A model generated the notes under the pieces. The model saw only the letters and a list, made by a program, of their open reading frames with translations. It was not told where the DNA came from and made no database searches. A stretch of 64,000 nt of DNA. Source: Rhizobium sp. P38BS-XIX (lineage in GTDB: Bacteria; Pseudomonadota; Alphaproteobacteria; Rhizobiales; Rhizobiaceae). The stretch is taken from the NCBI RefSeq assembly GCF_012641435.1, contig NZ_JABAIJ010000012.1:62001-126000 (forward strand), in the 5' to 3' direction. The position numbers and the translations under genes are program-made. Below, in pieces: positions 1 through 8,822 of this stretch (the first letter of the stretch is position 1; each line of letters starts with the position of its first letter).

Positions 1-308
1 GCTCGGCAGGCCTCGAAGGCACCGGCGCACCCTTCAACATCTCGGGCGGCGACGGCTCTGAATCGGCCTACCAGCGCATCCGCAGCGGCCAGTATCAGGC
101 AGCCACGGTTCCCGAACCGCTGACGATGCAAGGCTGGCAGGTGGTCGACGAGCTCAATCGCGCCTTCGCCAAACAGCCATGGTCCGGCTATATCCCGGCT
201 ATCCATCTCGTGACCAAGGACAACATCGCCTTTGACGGCGGCGACAAGAATGTCTTTGACCCCGGCAACGGCTATCGTGACGAATACAAGAAGATCTGGG
301 GCAAATAA
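1..308 (+). CDS. Sugar ABC transporter periplasmic binding protein (C-terminal fragment)
   Basis: Open reading frame running in from the left edge and ending in TAA at 306-308. About 101 residues are visible. They include an SGGDGSESAYQRI segment, a VPEPLTMQGWQ stretch and a closing GYRDEYKKIWGK. This is the style of the C-terminal lobe of Peripla_BP_4 (LacI-fold) sugar-binding proteins. The protein would bind a sugar in the periplasm and deliver it to a membrane permease whose genes lie outside the window. A strong terminator hairpin follows 21 bases after the stop, so this is the last gene of its transcription unit. The exact sugar cannot be read from the fragment. Confidence 0.75.
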   Translation, partial: SAGLEGTGAPFNISGGDGSESAYQRIRSGQYQAATVPEPLTMQGWQVVDELNRAFAKQPWSGYIPAIHLVTKDNIAFDGGDKNVFDPGNGYRDEYKKIWGK

Positions 309-328
309 GCCCGATCCTATATGCTTTG

Positions 329-360
329 CGATGGGGCGGGCATTATCCGCCCCATCGTTT
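329..360 (+). terminator. Rho-independent terminator after the sugar-binding protein gene
   Basis: Perfect 11-base stem CGATGGGGCGG (329-339) / CCGCCCCATCG (347-357) with a 7-base loop, followed by TTT. It lies directly downstream of the stop at 308. It also argues against starting the next gene upstream of it. Confidence 0.85.
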
Positions 361-425
361 CGCCGAGCCACCTGAATTGCCGGAATTGCCCATTGCCAGA
401 AGATTTCGCGAACGATCGGCTTCTG

Positions 426-1340
426 ATGCTGATCGAAAAAAGCAGCCACTGCTTGAGCTTCTATCATGTCGATAGCGGGCGGCTTGTCGATTCCGTTGCG
501 TTGCCGGAATTCCCGCACGAATTCGTGGTCGATTCAGAGAGGCGCCATGCCTATGTCGGCCATTATGGCGTGCGCACTTCGTCCAGCACGGAAGCCGGCG
601 GCTCCTCCATTTTCGTCATCGACATCGCCAACCGCAGATTGGAGCGGCGGATCGACTGCAAACCCTATCATCGCCTGCATGGCATGGGCATCGATCGCTT
701 CGATCGCCTCTACGCTCTAAGCGAAACAGCTGGCGTGCTGCTGCAATTCGACACGCCGTTGACCGACGAAGTGCCGACCCGCGCAGTTGCCAGCGGCGGG
801 CTCAAAAGCCACTTGTTCGCGCTCAGCCGTGACGGCCAATGGGCTTACTGCATGAACCTCCTCAGCCACACCGTGACGAAAGTCGCGCCCCAGAATGCCG
901 TTGTCGCACCGATTGCGGTTTCACCGGGTGAAAAGCCGGAAGGGATACTGCTAAGCTCGGACGAAAAGACCCTCTACATCAGCAACCGCATCTCGCGCAC
1001 GATCGTTGCGATCGATACCGAAACGATGGAGATCAAAAGACGAGCGCCCTCTCGACCGGATCCGGCGCGAATCTACGCAATGCCGGACAACCGGCTGCTC
1101 GTTGTCAATTATGAGGGGCGGAGCGCCTCGGTCATCGACTCGGAAACCCTGGAAGAGCTTGCATTCACCGACCTTCCGGGCCGCCCTGCCGCAGGCTGCA
1201 TCGACGCGAACGCCAACGTCGCCTTTGTCTCAATCGACACGAATGTTTCCCTGCAACTCGATCTCAAGACGCTAGAAATCATCAAGTCGTTTCAAACTCG
1301 AAATGAGCCCGATTGCTGCTTCCTTTTAAATCAGAGCTAA
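426..1340 (+). CDS. YVTN-type beta-propeller repeat protein
   Basis: 304 residues from ATG 426. The frame is open back to 321, but a terminator stem occupies 329-357, so the later ATG is preferred. The protein consists of repeated blades with DSERRHAYV, SSDEKTLYIS and DANANVAFV-like strands, each pairing a sequence position with a phrase such as VIDIANR, AIDTET or VIDSETL. This is the pattern of YVTN / lactonase-like seven-bladed propellers. No signal peptide is evident with this start. Such proteins bind ligands or partners, but the role here cannot be read. Its neighbours give no firm operon link. Confidence 0.6.
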   Translation: MLIEKSSHCLSFYHVDSGRLVDSVALPEFPHEFVVDSERRHAYVGHYGVRTSSSTEAGGSSIFVIDIANRRLERRIDCKPYHRLHGMGIDRFDRLYALSETAGVLLQFDTPLTDEVPTRAVASGGLKSHLFALSRDGQWAYCMNLLSHTVTKVAPQNAVVAPIAVSPGEKPEGILLSSDEKTLYISNRISRTIVAIDTETMEIKRRAPSRPDPARIYAMPDNRLLVVNYEGRSASVIDSETLEELAFTDLPGRPAAGCIDANANVAFVSIDTNVSLQLDLKTLEIIKSFQTRNEPDCCFLLNQS

Positions 1341-1394
1341 TCTGGGAGGCACGACCGTTCCATCTTAGAGCGCCGCACACCCTTTGAAGACAGG

Positions 1395-2075
1395 TTACTT
1401 TGCGGGAAGGGAAAACTCCTTTGCGGCCGCTTCGATGGCCTGAGTATCATTGTTACGGATCACGACAACAGCACCCACCCTTTGCTCACCCATATAAACG
1501 GAGTCGAGATAGAACCGGTAGTTCGCCGACGTGATGAGCCTGATTTCCTCACCGGCTTTGTTCTTGCCCTTCGTCTTCACGCTGGTCTTTAAAACCACAC
1601 CTGGCCCGACGGCCTTTTGCAGGGCGTCCGCCATTCTTTCATGCTGATCAGCCGAGCCCATGGTGATGCGCACGACGCGAATGGATGACGCATCGCGATC
1701 AGTAACGAACAGAACATTGTCCGTACTGTACATGCCTTCGCCATCGCCATCGCGCAGGGCAAGCTCGCCACACCGGAATTTTGATGGCTTGTCCTCGAAC
1801 ACCGCTTTTCCCGGCAGGTTCAGGAAGGAATTATCGTATTGGAGCGTGGAGAAATCCGGAAAAAATCTGTCAGGCCGCCCAAGCGCTGCCGGATCGCAAA
1901 TATCCGCCACATGTGTCGATGGACTTGCGGATTGCGCTGCCTTTGCAACCCCGGCCACCGCCAGGGCGCCGAACGCGCATAACGCGAAAGGCAGAATCAG
2001 GTCATTCAGCGTGTAGCCCGAATATGCACGCTGCCGCGCAGACGGATGATCCGATGCGATTTCCTTGATTGCCAT
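1395..2075 (-). CDS. Hypothetical membrane-anchored protein
   Basis: 226 residues. A short cytoplasmic N-terminus is followed by one hydrophobic segment at about residues 27-47 (LILPFALCAFGALAVAGVA), ending in an AKAAQSA signal-like stretch. The rest is soluble and probably periplasmic, with a CDPAALGRP...C pair of cysteines and a mixed alpha/beta C-terminal part. No family was recognised. The start lies 5 bases after the stop of the LprI-like gene upstream on the same strand, so the two are probably co-transcribed. Confidence 0.55.
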   Translation of the reverse strand: MAIKEIASDHPSARQRAYSGYTLNDLILPFALCAFGALAVAGVAKAAQSASPSTHVADICDPAALGRPDRFFPDFSTLQYDNSFLNLPGKAVFEDKPSKFRCGELALRDGDGEGMYSTDNVLFVTDRDASSIRVVRITMGSADQHERMADALQKAVGPGVVLKTSVKTKGKNKAGEEIRLITSANYRFYLDSVYMGEQRVGAVVVIRNNDTQAIEAAAKEFSLPAK

Positions 2076-2080
2076 CTGTC

Positions 2081-2521
2081 TTACTGCCCATCGATCTCAA
2101 GGATGCGGACATAGTTTTCCAGAAGCAGCGTCCGATCCCTGGTCAAATTCGTTTCAGCGCCGGCTTCCATGGGGGCGTACATGGTTCCCTGCCTTGTAGC
2201 AAAGAGCCCGTCGCGCGCATGCGCTTCGAGATCGCGATAGCCGATCCAGGCACGCTGAGCGGCCTTGAGATCCTTTGCCACCTCAGCTGGAAGCATCTTC
2301 AACAGCTTGGAATAGGCGCCGTTCATTCGCTTGTCGTATGATTTCAGCGCCTGCGTCTCGCATTCGTCCTGATCGCCGGTTGAGCCATGCGCCGGGTCAT
2401 CCAGACATCTTGTCAATGCGTCAGCCGTTGCGTCCGATGAAGAAGCCGAAGCCGCATGGGCGGGGAGCGAAAGACATTGGCACAGCAAGATAACGGCCAC
2501 GCAGCCACCCAGATTTTTCAT
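2081..2521 (-). CDS. LprI/DUF1311-family exported protein
   Basis: 146 residues starting at ATG 2521, behind GGTGAGAA. The longer open frame to 2623 lacks a better start. A signal peptide (MKNLGGCVAVILLCQCLSLP, cleaved near AHA-AS) leads into a DUF1311 domain. That domain shows TRCLDDP, DECETQALKSYDKRMN and LKAAQRAWIGYRDLEA, the AxxAWxxYRD core typical of LprI-type lysozyme-inhibitor-like periplasmic proteins. It is likely the first gene of a two-gene unit with the hypothetical protein that follows. Confidence 0.7.
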   Translation of the reverse strand: MKNLGGCVAVILLCQCLSLPAHAASASSSDATADALTRCLDDPAHGSTGDQDECETQALKSYDKRMNGAYSKLLKMLPAEVAKDLKAAQRAWIGYRDLEAHARDGLFATRQGTMYAPMEAGAETNLTRDRTLLLENYVRILEIDGQ

Positions 2522-2680
2522 GTTTCTCACCGTGTGCAACTCTCGAAGATCGGTTGATTCTTTCGTAGAATGACAATCCGAGATTATCCAATCCAATCTT
2601 CCGTGCCAAACCGCACAGCGCAAAAAGTCGCAGAGACGAGAGAAAACCTAACTTATCCGGCTGGGCTAATTGCGATCGCG

Positions 2681-4330
2681 TTATGCATAGGCGGCAATAT
2701 GATCAGCGTTGCGGAAGGCCAGGGCCAAAACCGTCAGCACCGGATTGTAACCACCATTGGTGGGGTGCAGGGATGCATCGCATACGAAAAGATTGTCGTG
2801 TCCCCATACCCTGCCAAAGGTGTCGGTGACCGACGTCGCGGCGTCATCGCCCATGCGGCAGGTCCCGGCCTGATGTTGTCCCGCAGACAGGCGAAGAGTC
2901 TGCTTCTTGCCCCAGGTTCGCGTGGCGCCGGCAGCTTGCATCCACGCATCCGCCTTCTCGAGGATATAATCAGCAGTCCGCACCGTCTCGGGATGGGTTG
3001 TCCCTGACAGCTGCGCCACGGGCCTATCGTACTTGTCGCGAATATCCGCGTCGAGGGTGACGCGACACTCCGCATTCGGGATCTCGTGCACCGGTCCCTT
3101 GATCTGGGCAATACGCGTGAAGTTGTCGCGCATAAAATGCTTGGCCTTCAGCCCATAGCGCGGCAGATCGTCGGGAAGTCCCGACTTCCACAGATTATTG
3201 GGCAGCAAGACGAAGTCGTCGGCCAACATTGCGCCGCCAATCACGCCGTCATTATCGTGGTTATAGTCGGTCGTCGCGATCGTTACGCCCGGACCTCTGC
3301 TATCCTGCACGGGCTCATCGAAGAGGCCGAAGATCGTCGGATAATAATGTCCCTGGAGATTGCGGCCGACCTGGTCGTGGTTGTTGCCCAGGCCGTTCGG
3401 CTCCCGATCCGTACGCGTCAGCAACATGAGGCGCGCCGTCTCGATCGCGCCGGCCGACAGCACGACAATGCGGGAGAAAACGCGGCGGCGCGACAGTTGA
3501 CCGGCCTCGTTCACCTCGACGATGTCGACGCCGATGACATTGCCGCGATCGTCGGTGGCAACGCGCTCCACCACCGTTTCGGTGAAGAGATCGCAGCGTC
3601 CCGTCGCCAGAGCGCGCGGCAACATGGTATTTTGCGTGCCGTTCTTACCGTTGCTCGGACACGGAAAGCCGACACACGACCCGCAGCGGATGCAGGCGCC
3701 TCTTCCCGCGCGCGGCACTGTGTTGACGAGAAGCGGCGGCGTGAACGTCGAGAAGCCCAGTGCCTTCGCCCCCGCCCGCAGGTGAACGCTTGTCGCATTG
3801 TCAGGCACGGGCGGCATCGGATAATCGCTGCCACGCGGTCCGGAATTGCGGTCACCGGCGCCGTCTCCGGAAACACCTATTTCCTGTTCGGCCTTCCCGT
3901 ACCACGGCTCCAGATCGTCGTAGGAAATCGGCCAATCGACCAGCGACGAGCCCTCGGGACGCCCATAGGTCGACGCCATGCGGAAGTCTTTGGGATGAAA
4001 TCGCCAAGCGAGACCGCCATAGACAAACGTTCCTCCACCGACAACCGCAGCGTTGACGTGATAATTGTCCTGATGCGGCCTGATGACATGCCGGCCGCCC
4101 TGCTGATCGATGAAGACGCGCGGATTACCGTCGATTTCGGGACCAGTGTTGAAACCGTAGGCCTGCAGCCGATGGTTTCGCAGGTGATCGCGATGCCCAT
4201 CGTTTCCATAGCTGCGCTGTTTGCCGCGCTCGATGAGCAGGACGCGTTGGCCGGCTTCAGACAGGATCCCCGCTGCAACGTTGCCCGCCGCACCGGCTCC
4301 GACGATGATGATGTCGTAGTCGAATTTCAT
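2681..4330 (-). CDS. GMC-family FAD oxidoreductase (sugar/gluconate dehydrogenase large subunit type)
   Basis: 549 residues from ATG 4330. The ATG forms an ATGA overlap with the stop of the upstream small-subunit gene; an in-frame GTG at 4336 is less likely. The N-terminal FAD Rossmann motif GAGAAG sits at residues 11-16 (DYDIIIVGAGAAG). NAAVVGGGTFVYGGLAWR is the GMC signature region, CIRCGSCVGFPC a cysteine cluster, and HQAGTCRMG with HPTNGGYNP the C-terminal catalytic His/Asn region. The family oxidises sugar hydroxyls and passes electrons to a cytochrome or quinone via a partner. Placement in a sugar-uptake operon with a subunit-3-like protein suggests oxidation of an imported or periplasmic sugar or glycoside, possibly a glycoside 3-dehydrogenase. 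No export signal is visible on this subunit, so it may be carried by its partner or act in the cytoplasm. Confidence 0.85.
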   Translation of the reverse strand: MKFDYDIIIVGAGAAGNVAAGILSEAGQRVLLIERGKQRSYGNDGHRDHLRNHRLQAYGFNTGPEIDGNPRVFIDQQGGRHVIRPHQDNYHVNAAVVGGGTFVYGGLAWRFHPKDFRMASTYGRPEGSSLVDWPISYDDLEPWYGKAEQEIGVSGDGAGDRNSGPRGSDYPMPPVPDNATSVHLRAGAKALGFSTFTPPLLVNTVPRAGRGACIRCGSCVGFPCPSNGKNGTQNTMLPRALATGRCDLFTETVVERVATDDRGNVIGVDIVEVNEAGQLSRRRVFSRIVVLSAGAIETARLMLLTRTDREPNGLGNNHDQVGRNLQGHYYPTIFGLFDEPVQDSRGPGVTIATTDYNHDNDGVIGGAMLADDFVLLPNNLWKSGLPDDLPRYGLKAKHFMRDNFTRIAQIKGPVHEIPNAECRVTLDADIRDKYDRPVAQLSGTTHPETVRTADYILEKADAWMQAAGATRTWGKKQTLRLSAGQHQAGTCRMGDDAATSVTDTFGRVWGHDNLFVCDASLHPTNGGYNPVLTVLALAFRNADHIAAYA

Positions 4331-4767
4331 GCCCACAATCTCCCGCGCACGGCATCCTGGGGATTCTCACCGGGGCCGCTCGGCCCCTCCGGCAAGCCCG
4401 GTCGATAGCCGACCATCTGCCAGGAAATCGCACCCGGATTGGCGCCGTTGGCCGGATCCGCATAGAAGCCTTCGGCGGCCAATTCGCACAGGGTGCGAAA
4501 CCATGCCTCTTTCTCGCATTGCGCAAGCAGCAGATCCTGCTCGTCCGGTAAAAGGGTCTCGAATGCGGTCGAAGCCCGTTCATCCATGCTGCGAAGCCCC
4601 AGCTCGATCCCGTGCGTATCGGCGATCAGGCCCGCATCCCAAAGCCTCAGAATAAAGCGGTCGACGCCGTTGTCAGTGGCACTTGGAAACTCATCCCTGG
4701 GGATGATGCGATCGAGCACTGCGCGAAAGGTTTCGAGCCTGAACGCGCGCGTGTTGGAATGAGACAT
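4327..4767 (-). CDS. Gluconate 2-dehydrogenase subunit 3-like protein
   Basis: 146 residues from ATG 4767. The reading frame stays open upstream to 5106, but that part overlaps a permease gene. Features are FRAVLDRIIPRDEFPSATDNGVDRF and a C-terminal GAISWQMVGYRPGLPEG, both usual in the gluconate dehydrogenase gamma-type small subunit. The small subunit normally accompanies a GMC large subunit. The ATGA overlap with the GMC gene supports translational coupling. A Tat signal found in many homologues is not visible here. Confidence 0.75.
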   Translation of the reverse strand: MSHSNTRAFRLETFRAVLDRIIPRDEFPSATDNGVDRFILRLWDAGLIADTHGIELGLRSMDERASTAFETLLPDEQDLLLAQCEKEAWFRTLCELAAEGFYADPANGANPGAISWQMVGYRPGLPEGPSGPGENPQDAVRGRLWA

Positions 4768-4787
4768 TTGAACCCTCGTATCGGCAA

Positions 4788-5603
4788 TCAGCGACCAGCA
4801 AGCGAGCCACCAATACCGCCGACGCTGAAAAAGCGGTTGAGCACGGCAAAAACGATGACCGGCGGCGCTAGCATGATGACGGCACAGGCCATGACCGGAC
4901 CCCAATCGGTCTGGTTCTGCTGAAAGAACGTCTGCAGGCCGACAGGCAATGTGAAGCGGCTGTCGGTACGCAGGAACACCAGCGCGACGAGGTAGTCGTT
5001 CCAGGCCACCAGAAATCCGTAGATCGCGGTCGACAGGATGCCCGGGAGAGAATTGGGAAGGACGATGCGCAGGAAGGCGCCGAAGACGCTGCAGCCGTCG
5101 ATCCATGCCGCCTCCTCAAGATCGGCGGGAATCGTGTCGAAATAGGCGGCCATCATCCAGCAGGCGACGGAGACGCTGGAGGCGACATAGATAACGGCGA
5201 CGCCCGGCAGCGTATCGACCAGGCCGATCCTCGACAGCATGATGAAGAGAGGAATGACGAAGACGACGATCGGAAAGCTCTGGATGACGAAGATGAGCAT
5301 CGAATAGGCCGACACTGCCGGACCGCGCGCCCGCGACAGCACGTAACCCGCTGGAGCGGCCACGAGGAGCGCCAGGCACGACGCGATGACCGAAACGAGC
5401 AGGCTATTCTTCAGCCACACGAGAATATCGGTATTGCGAATGACGTAAACGAAGGTCTCGAGCGTCGGGCCGGTGGCGTCGGAATAAAGACGCGGCCGCA
5501 AGGCGAGACCGAAGATCACGAGGATAGGGCTCAGCGCCACAAGCGCAATGAGCGAAAGGATTGCCGTTCTCGTCCAGCCGGCGCGTTTTGCGGTCATCGA
5601 CAT
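4788..5603 (-). CDS. Carbohydrate ABC transporter permease (MalG type)
   Basis: 271 residues with six predicted membrane segments. The first is AILSLIALVALSPILVIFGL at about residues 14-33. The EAA loop reads EEAAWIDGCSVFGAFLRIV, the contact site for the transport ATPase. It is the fourth gene of the minus-strand sugar operon, 13 bases after the MalF-type permease. Start ATG 5603, with a second in-frame ATG at 5597. The operon contains no ATP-binding gene. Confidence 0.88.
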   Translation of the reverse strand: MSMTAKRAGWTRTAILSLIALVALSPILVIFGLALRPRLYSDATGPTLETFVYVIRNTDILVWLKNSLLVSVIASCLALLVAAPAGYVLSRARGPAVSAYSMLIFVIQSFPIVVFVIPLFIMLSRIGLVDTLPGVAVIYVASSVSVACWMMAAYFDTIPADLEEAAWIDGCSVFGAFLRIVLPNSLPGILSTAIYGFLVAWNDYLVALVFLRTDSRFTLPVGLQTFFQQNQTDWGPVMACAVIMLAPPVIVFAVLNRFFSVGGIGGSLAGR

Positions 5604-5616
5604 GACGCCCCTCCTC

Positions 5617-6549
5617 CTAGAAATTGGTTTTACGGACCTGCCGGAACAGCAGGAGTGAAAGAGCGACCAGCACGACCGTCATCATGAAGGAAATCGCGAC
5701 GCCATATCCGGGCAGAAAATCCTGGAAGACCGAACGATAGGCGAGAACTATCAGCGATGTAGTCGCGTTGACGGGACCGCCGCCTGTCATGAGATAGATC
5801 GTCGCGAAATCGTTGACCGAAAACATGGTCATCAAAATCCAGCTGATGTAGGTGGATTTGGCGGTCATCGGCAGAACGATGTAACGGATCTGCTGGCGCG
5901 GCGTCGCGCCGTCGAGCGTGGCAGCCTCGTAGACGCTATTGTCGATGCTTTCGAGCGCCGCGGCTCCCATCATCATCATGAAGGGATAGCTGATCCATAT
6001 CTTGAACAGACAGACGGTGATCATCGCCATCGTCGGATCGGCGAGAAACAAGACCTGCCCAAGGCCCAGCGTTTCGGCAAGCTGCGGCAGGATGCTGCGT
6101 GGCGTTGCGACAAGCCAGTTCCAGCTCATCGAGGTGACGACGATTGGGACGATCCACGGCAGCAGCAGAAGCACCTTGAACAGGCTGCGTCCCGGAAATT
6201 GCGGCTTGAGCAGGATGGCCAGGCCAAACCCGACTATCCAGCTGCCGAACACGCCGCAGACGGTGAAGAGCAGCGTGAACCATGCTGCCGACCAGAATGC
6301 CGGATCGGTCAGAACATTCACGTAGTTCGCAGCGCCAATAAATTTGCCGAGCCGCAGCAGGCCGCCATTGTGCAATGACTGCACAAAGGCGAACCCGAGC
6401 GGATAGGCATTGATCAGCGCCATCAGCAAGATCGAGGGCATGGCAAGGCCGATCATCGTCGCCCTGCGTCCGGTTTGTGTGCTCGAACGAGAGCCGGCCG
6501 ATCGCTTCACGCCGCCACCTGCACCCGACAATGCCTGCGCCTCCGCCAT
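5617..6549 (-). CDS. Carbohydrate ABC transporter permease (MalF type)
   Basis: 310 residues from ATG 6549, one base after the stop of the binding-protein gene. The frame is open to 6669, but that part runs inside the binding-protein gene. The N-terminus is short and basic. Membrane segments begin at MIGLAMPSILLMALINAYPLG, and the EAA loop reads YEAATLDGATPRQQIRYIV. Together with the MalG-type partner it forms the membrane channel of a CUT1-type sugar importer. Confidence 0.87.
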   Translation of the reverse strand: MAEAQALSGAGGGVKRSAGSRSSTQTGRRATMIGLAMPSILLMALINAYPLGFAFVQSLHNGGLLRLGKFIGAANYVNVLTDPAFWSAAWFTLLFTVCGVFGSWIVGFGLAILLKPQFPGRSLFKVLLLLPWIVPIVVTSMSWNWLVATPRSILPQLAETLGLGQVLFLADPTMAMITVCLFKIWISYPFMMMMGAAALESIDNSVYEAATLDGATPRQQIRYIVLPMTAKSTYISWILMTMFSVNDFATIYLMTGGGPVNATTSLIVLAYRSVFQDFLPGYGVAISFMMTVVLVALSLLLFRQVRKTNF

Positions 6550-6550
6550 G

Positions 6551-7846
6551 TTACTGCACGACCTTTCGCAGGGACGCCTCGAGGGTCTCGAGAATGTCCT
6601 TGGACTTGGTCTTGCCCTGAATGATCTGCTGCACGAATGCTGCACTCGCAGCGCCGCCATCGACCGCATTCAAGGCCGCAAAAGCATGCGGCGCCTGCGC
6701 GCCGATCGTCTTGCCGACCGGCTGCCATTCATTGATGGAGCGAACGAGATTCGGATTGCTCTGGATGACAGGCAGGTCCGCGATGCTTTTCTTGACAGGA
6801 ACGTCGATCGCCACACCGCTGGTCCAGAACACATGCATGTTGTCGAGATACCATGCCAGGAATGCCTCCGAGGATTCCTGGGACGGCGTGGTCGTGAACA
6901 TCCAAAGTGAGTTGATGTAGTAGACCGTGCCGAGATCGCCATGGCGAGCCTTGATCGGGTGCCCGACGACCGCGTCCGACTGAATTTCTTTCGGAAGCGT
7001 CTTGTCGAGGCCGGTCTGGCCGAAGCCCATCGCCACGCGACCTGATTTCCAGTCTCCTGCCAGATTGTCCGCGGTGTAGCTCGCAGCATAGGGATCGATG
7101 ATGCCCTTGCGCACCAGCTCGTTGATGAAGTCGAGGGTTTCGATGTTACGATCGCTGACGCAATTCAAGGAGCCGTCCGGAGCAAAGAAACCGCCGCCAT
7201 TGTTGATCATCAAGGCAGAGACGGTGTGCTGTGCATCGGTGGTCGTGCTGCCGGCCGCAAGCCCGAGGCCTACAAGACCGTTCTTCTTCAACGCCTCGCC
7301 CGCCCTGATGTAGCTGTCCCAGTCTGTCGGCGGCTCCACGCCCGCCTTTTCCAGCAGCGATTTGCGATACCAAACGACCCGAAGGTCCATCGACCACGGA
7401 ACGCCCGCATAGCCATCATCCGTTTTCATGGCGGGAAGCAATCCCGGCAGGAAATCGTTCTTGCCGTTCTTGTCGAGCGTCGCGATCAGATTATCGGCGG
7501 AAACAGCAGCGCCCTGCTCAAGGAAGTAGAAGGGCAGGAAGGCTGCACCCGAACTGACGGCAGGCGTGGTTCGCGATGCAGCAGCGGAGGTAAATGTCTG
7601 ATACCAGTTCGCCCAGGGGATAGACTGGTAGCGCACGCCAAGCGCGCCGTTGGCGGGAGCATATTTGCCGGCAAGCTCCCTGGCCGCTGCCGTATAGGTC
7701 GCTCCCGTCCCCCAGACCATATCCCAAAAGGTCAATGTTTCATCGGCCGCGAAGCTCTTGCCGGCAAAACCTGCCGCAAGCGCCGCCGCCGACGCGCCAA
7801 GGAATGATCGACGGTTCATGGTCATGCCATCCGACTTGCCGTTCAT
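6551..7846 (-). CDS. Sugar ABC transporter substrate-binding protein, Tat-type signal
   Basis: 431 residues, start ATG 7846 behind GGGGGAGGA. The N-terminus carries a twin-arginine signal (MNRRSFLGASAAALAAGFAG, Arg12-Arg13), cleaved near SFA-AD. The mature part has the family 1 extracellular solute-binding layout: DETLTFWDMVWGTG at the start, AGVPWSMDLRVVWYRKSLLEKAG in the first lobe and WKSGRVAMGFGQTG in the second. It captures a carbohydrate for the two downstream permeases. Use of the Tat route suggests folding before export. Confidence 0.87.
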   Translation of the reverse strand: MNGKSDGMTMNRRSFLGASAAALAAGFAGKSFAADETLTFWDMVWGTGATYTAAARELAGKYAPANGALGVRYQSIPWANWYQTFTSAAASRTTPAVSSGAAFLPFYFLEQGAAVSADNLIATLDKNGKNDFLPGLLPAMKTDDGYAGVPWSMDLRVVWYRKSLLEKAGVEPPTDWDSYIRAGEALKKNGLVGLGLAAGSTTTDAQHTVSALMINNGGGFFAPDGSLNCVSDRNIETLDFINELVRKGIIDPYAASYTADNLAGDWKSGRVAMGFGQTGLDKTLPKEIQSDAVVGHPIKARHGDLGTVYYINSLWMFTTTPSQESSEAFLAWYLDNMHVFWTSGVAIDVPVKKSIADLPVIQSNPNLVRSINEWQPVGKTIGAQAPHAFAALNAVDGGAASAAFVQQIIQGKTKSKDILETLEASLRKVVQ

Positions 7847-7904
7847 CTGTGGTTCCTCCCCCTTATTGAACGAAATCGATCTGCATTGATGTCAGGCGGC
7901 CCGG

Positions 7905-8666
7905 TTAGCGGACCTTCTGAAGATAGGCGAAGCTGCGCGCCGCAAATCCGGCGGGATCCTTGGGATTGTCGTGCTCGACGACCATCAGGCGCGCGCCATA
8001 TTGCGCGGCGGTCGTCCAGAGATCGACCCAATCGAGAATGCCCGCGCCGACATCGCACCAGCCGTCCTCGTCTTCGTTTTCGCCGGCAGGCGCCTGGTCC
8101 TTCACATGCGCGGAAACCAGCAGATGCGCGTATTTCTGCAGCAACGCCTTGGGATTGCCGCCCCCGCGCGCAAGCCATGCAATGTCTGCCTGCCAGACGA
8201 GCGGGCTACCTTCGGCCCCCTCGAAAAGACAATCGAGTGGCAGCTCTCCGTTGCTGAAAGCTGCCAGCTCCCAATGATGGTTGTGATAGCCAAGCGATAT
8301 GCCCTGATCTTTCAACCGGCCGGCAATCTCGCCAAGTTCGGCACCGGCACGACGCCACTCATCGGCGCCGCCCTCGCGCTCCTCCACAGGAAGCGCTGGC
8401 ATGAACAGTTGCTTTATGCCCGTTTCATTGGCCGCATCGGCGACACGCTGAAGATCGTTGCGCAGCGCCGGCATGCCTATATGGCCGGTCGGCGCATCGA
8501 GCCTGCGGCTTGCAAGCGCCACCTTCAAGGCCTTCGGATCGTCCAGATGGCTGCCGATCGTTTCCACATGGGTAAAGCCCGCCTGCGCGGCGGCGTCGAG
8601 CTGCGCATCCAGGCCACCCAGATGGCGCAGTGAATAAAGCTGAATCGACAGTATCGGCGTGGTCAT
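7905..8666 (-). CDS. Sugar phosphate isomerase/epimerase (xylose-isomerase-like TIM barrel)
   Basis: 253 residues from ATG 8666 behind GGGAGGAGA. The TIM-barrel AP_endonuc_2 family shows SIQLYSLR at the start, GFTHVETIGSH, LGYHNHHWEL and VEHDNPKDPAGF, with histidines and acidic residues placed to bind a metal. It is the first gene of the LacI-controlled operon, 58 bases before the binding protein. In such operons these enzymes act on keto-sugars or 3-keto-glycosides made by a dehydrogenase. That fits the GMC pair at the end of the operon but is inferred. Confidence 0.8.
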   Translation of the reverse strand: MTTPILSIQLYSLRHLGGLDAQLDAAAQAGFTHVETIGSHLDDPKALKVALASRRLDAPTGHIGMPALRNDLQRVADAANETGIKQLFMPALPVEEREGGADEWRRAGAELGEIAGRLKDQGISLGYHNHHWELAAFSNGELPLDCLFEGAEGSPLVWQADIAWLARGGGNPKALLQKYAHLLVSAHVKDQAPAGENEDEDGWCDVGAGILDWVDLWTTAAQYGARLMVVEHDNPKDPAGFAARSFAYLQKVR

Positions 8667-8719
8667 GGCGTCTCCTCCCGGTATGCGCGACCCGCATCTC
8701 CTCGGCTGGCCACGCATTT

Positions 8720-8759
8720 ACGCAATCGATTGCGTGAACCTAACAGCGCAATCGATTGC
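8720..8759. promoter_or_regulatory. Paired LacI-type operators in the divergent promoter
   Basis: Two palindromes lie between the divergent isomerase and LacI genes: ACGCAATCGATTGCGT at 8720-8735 (perfect, 16 bases) and GCAATCGATTGC at 8748-8759 (perfect, 12 bases). Their centres are 26 bases apart. Both share the GCAATCGATTGC core with a central CG, as usual for LacI-family operators. They probably control the sugar operon and the regulator itself. Confidence 0.75.
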
Positions 8760-8822
8760 ATGCAAGAGCGTCATGGCATATTCATGCCATCAAGGACGAC
8801 ATGATCCATGTGCGGAGGGCCG

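Noticed and set aside
321..425. Upstream extension of the beta-propeller frame
   Set aside because: It overlaps a strong terminator hairpin at 329-357 and lacks a ribosome site.
3086..4408. 440-codon open frame on the plus strand opposite the GMC gene
   Set aside because: Arg/His-rich composition with no domain; the minus-strand frame has clear FAD and catalytic motifs. GC-rich shadow frame.
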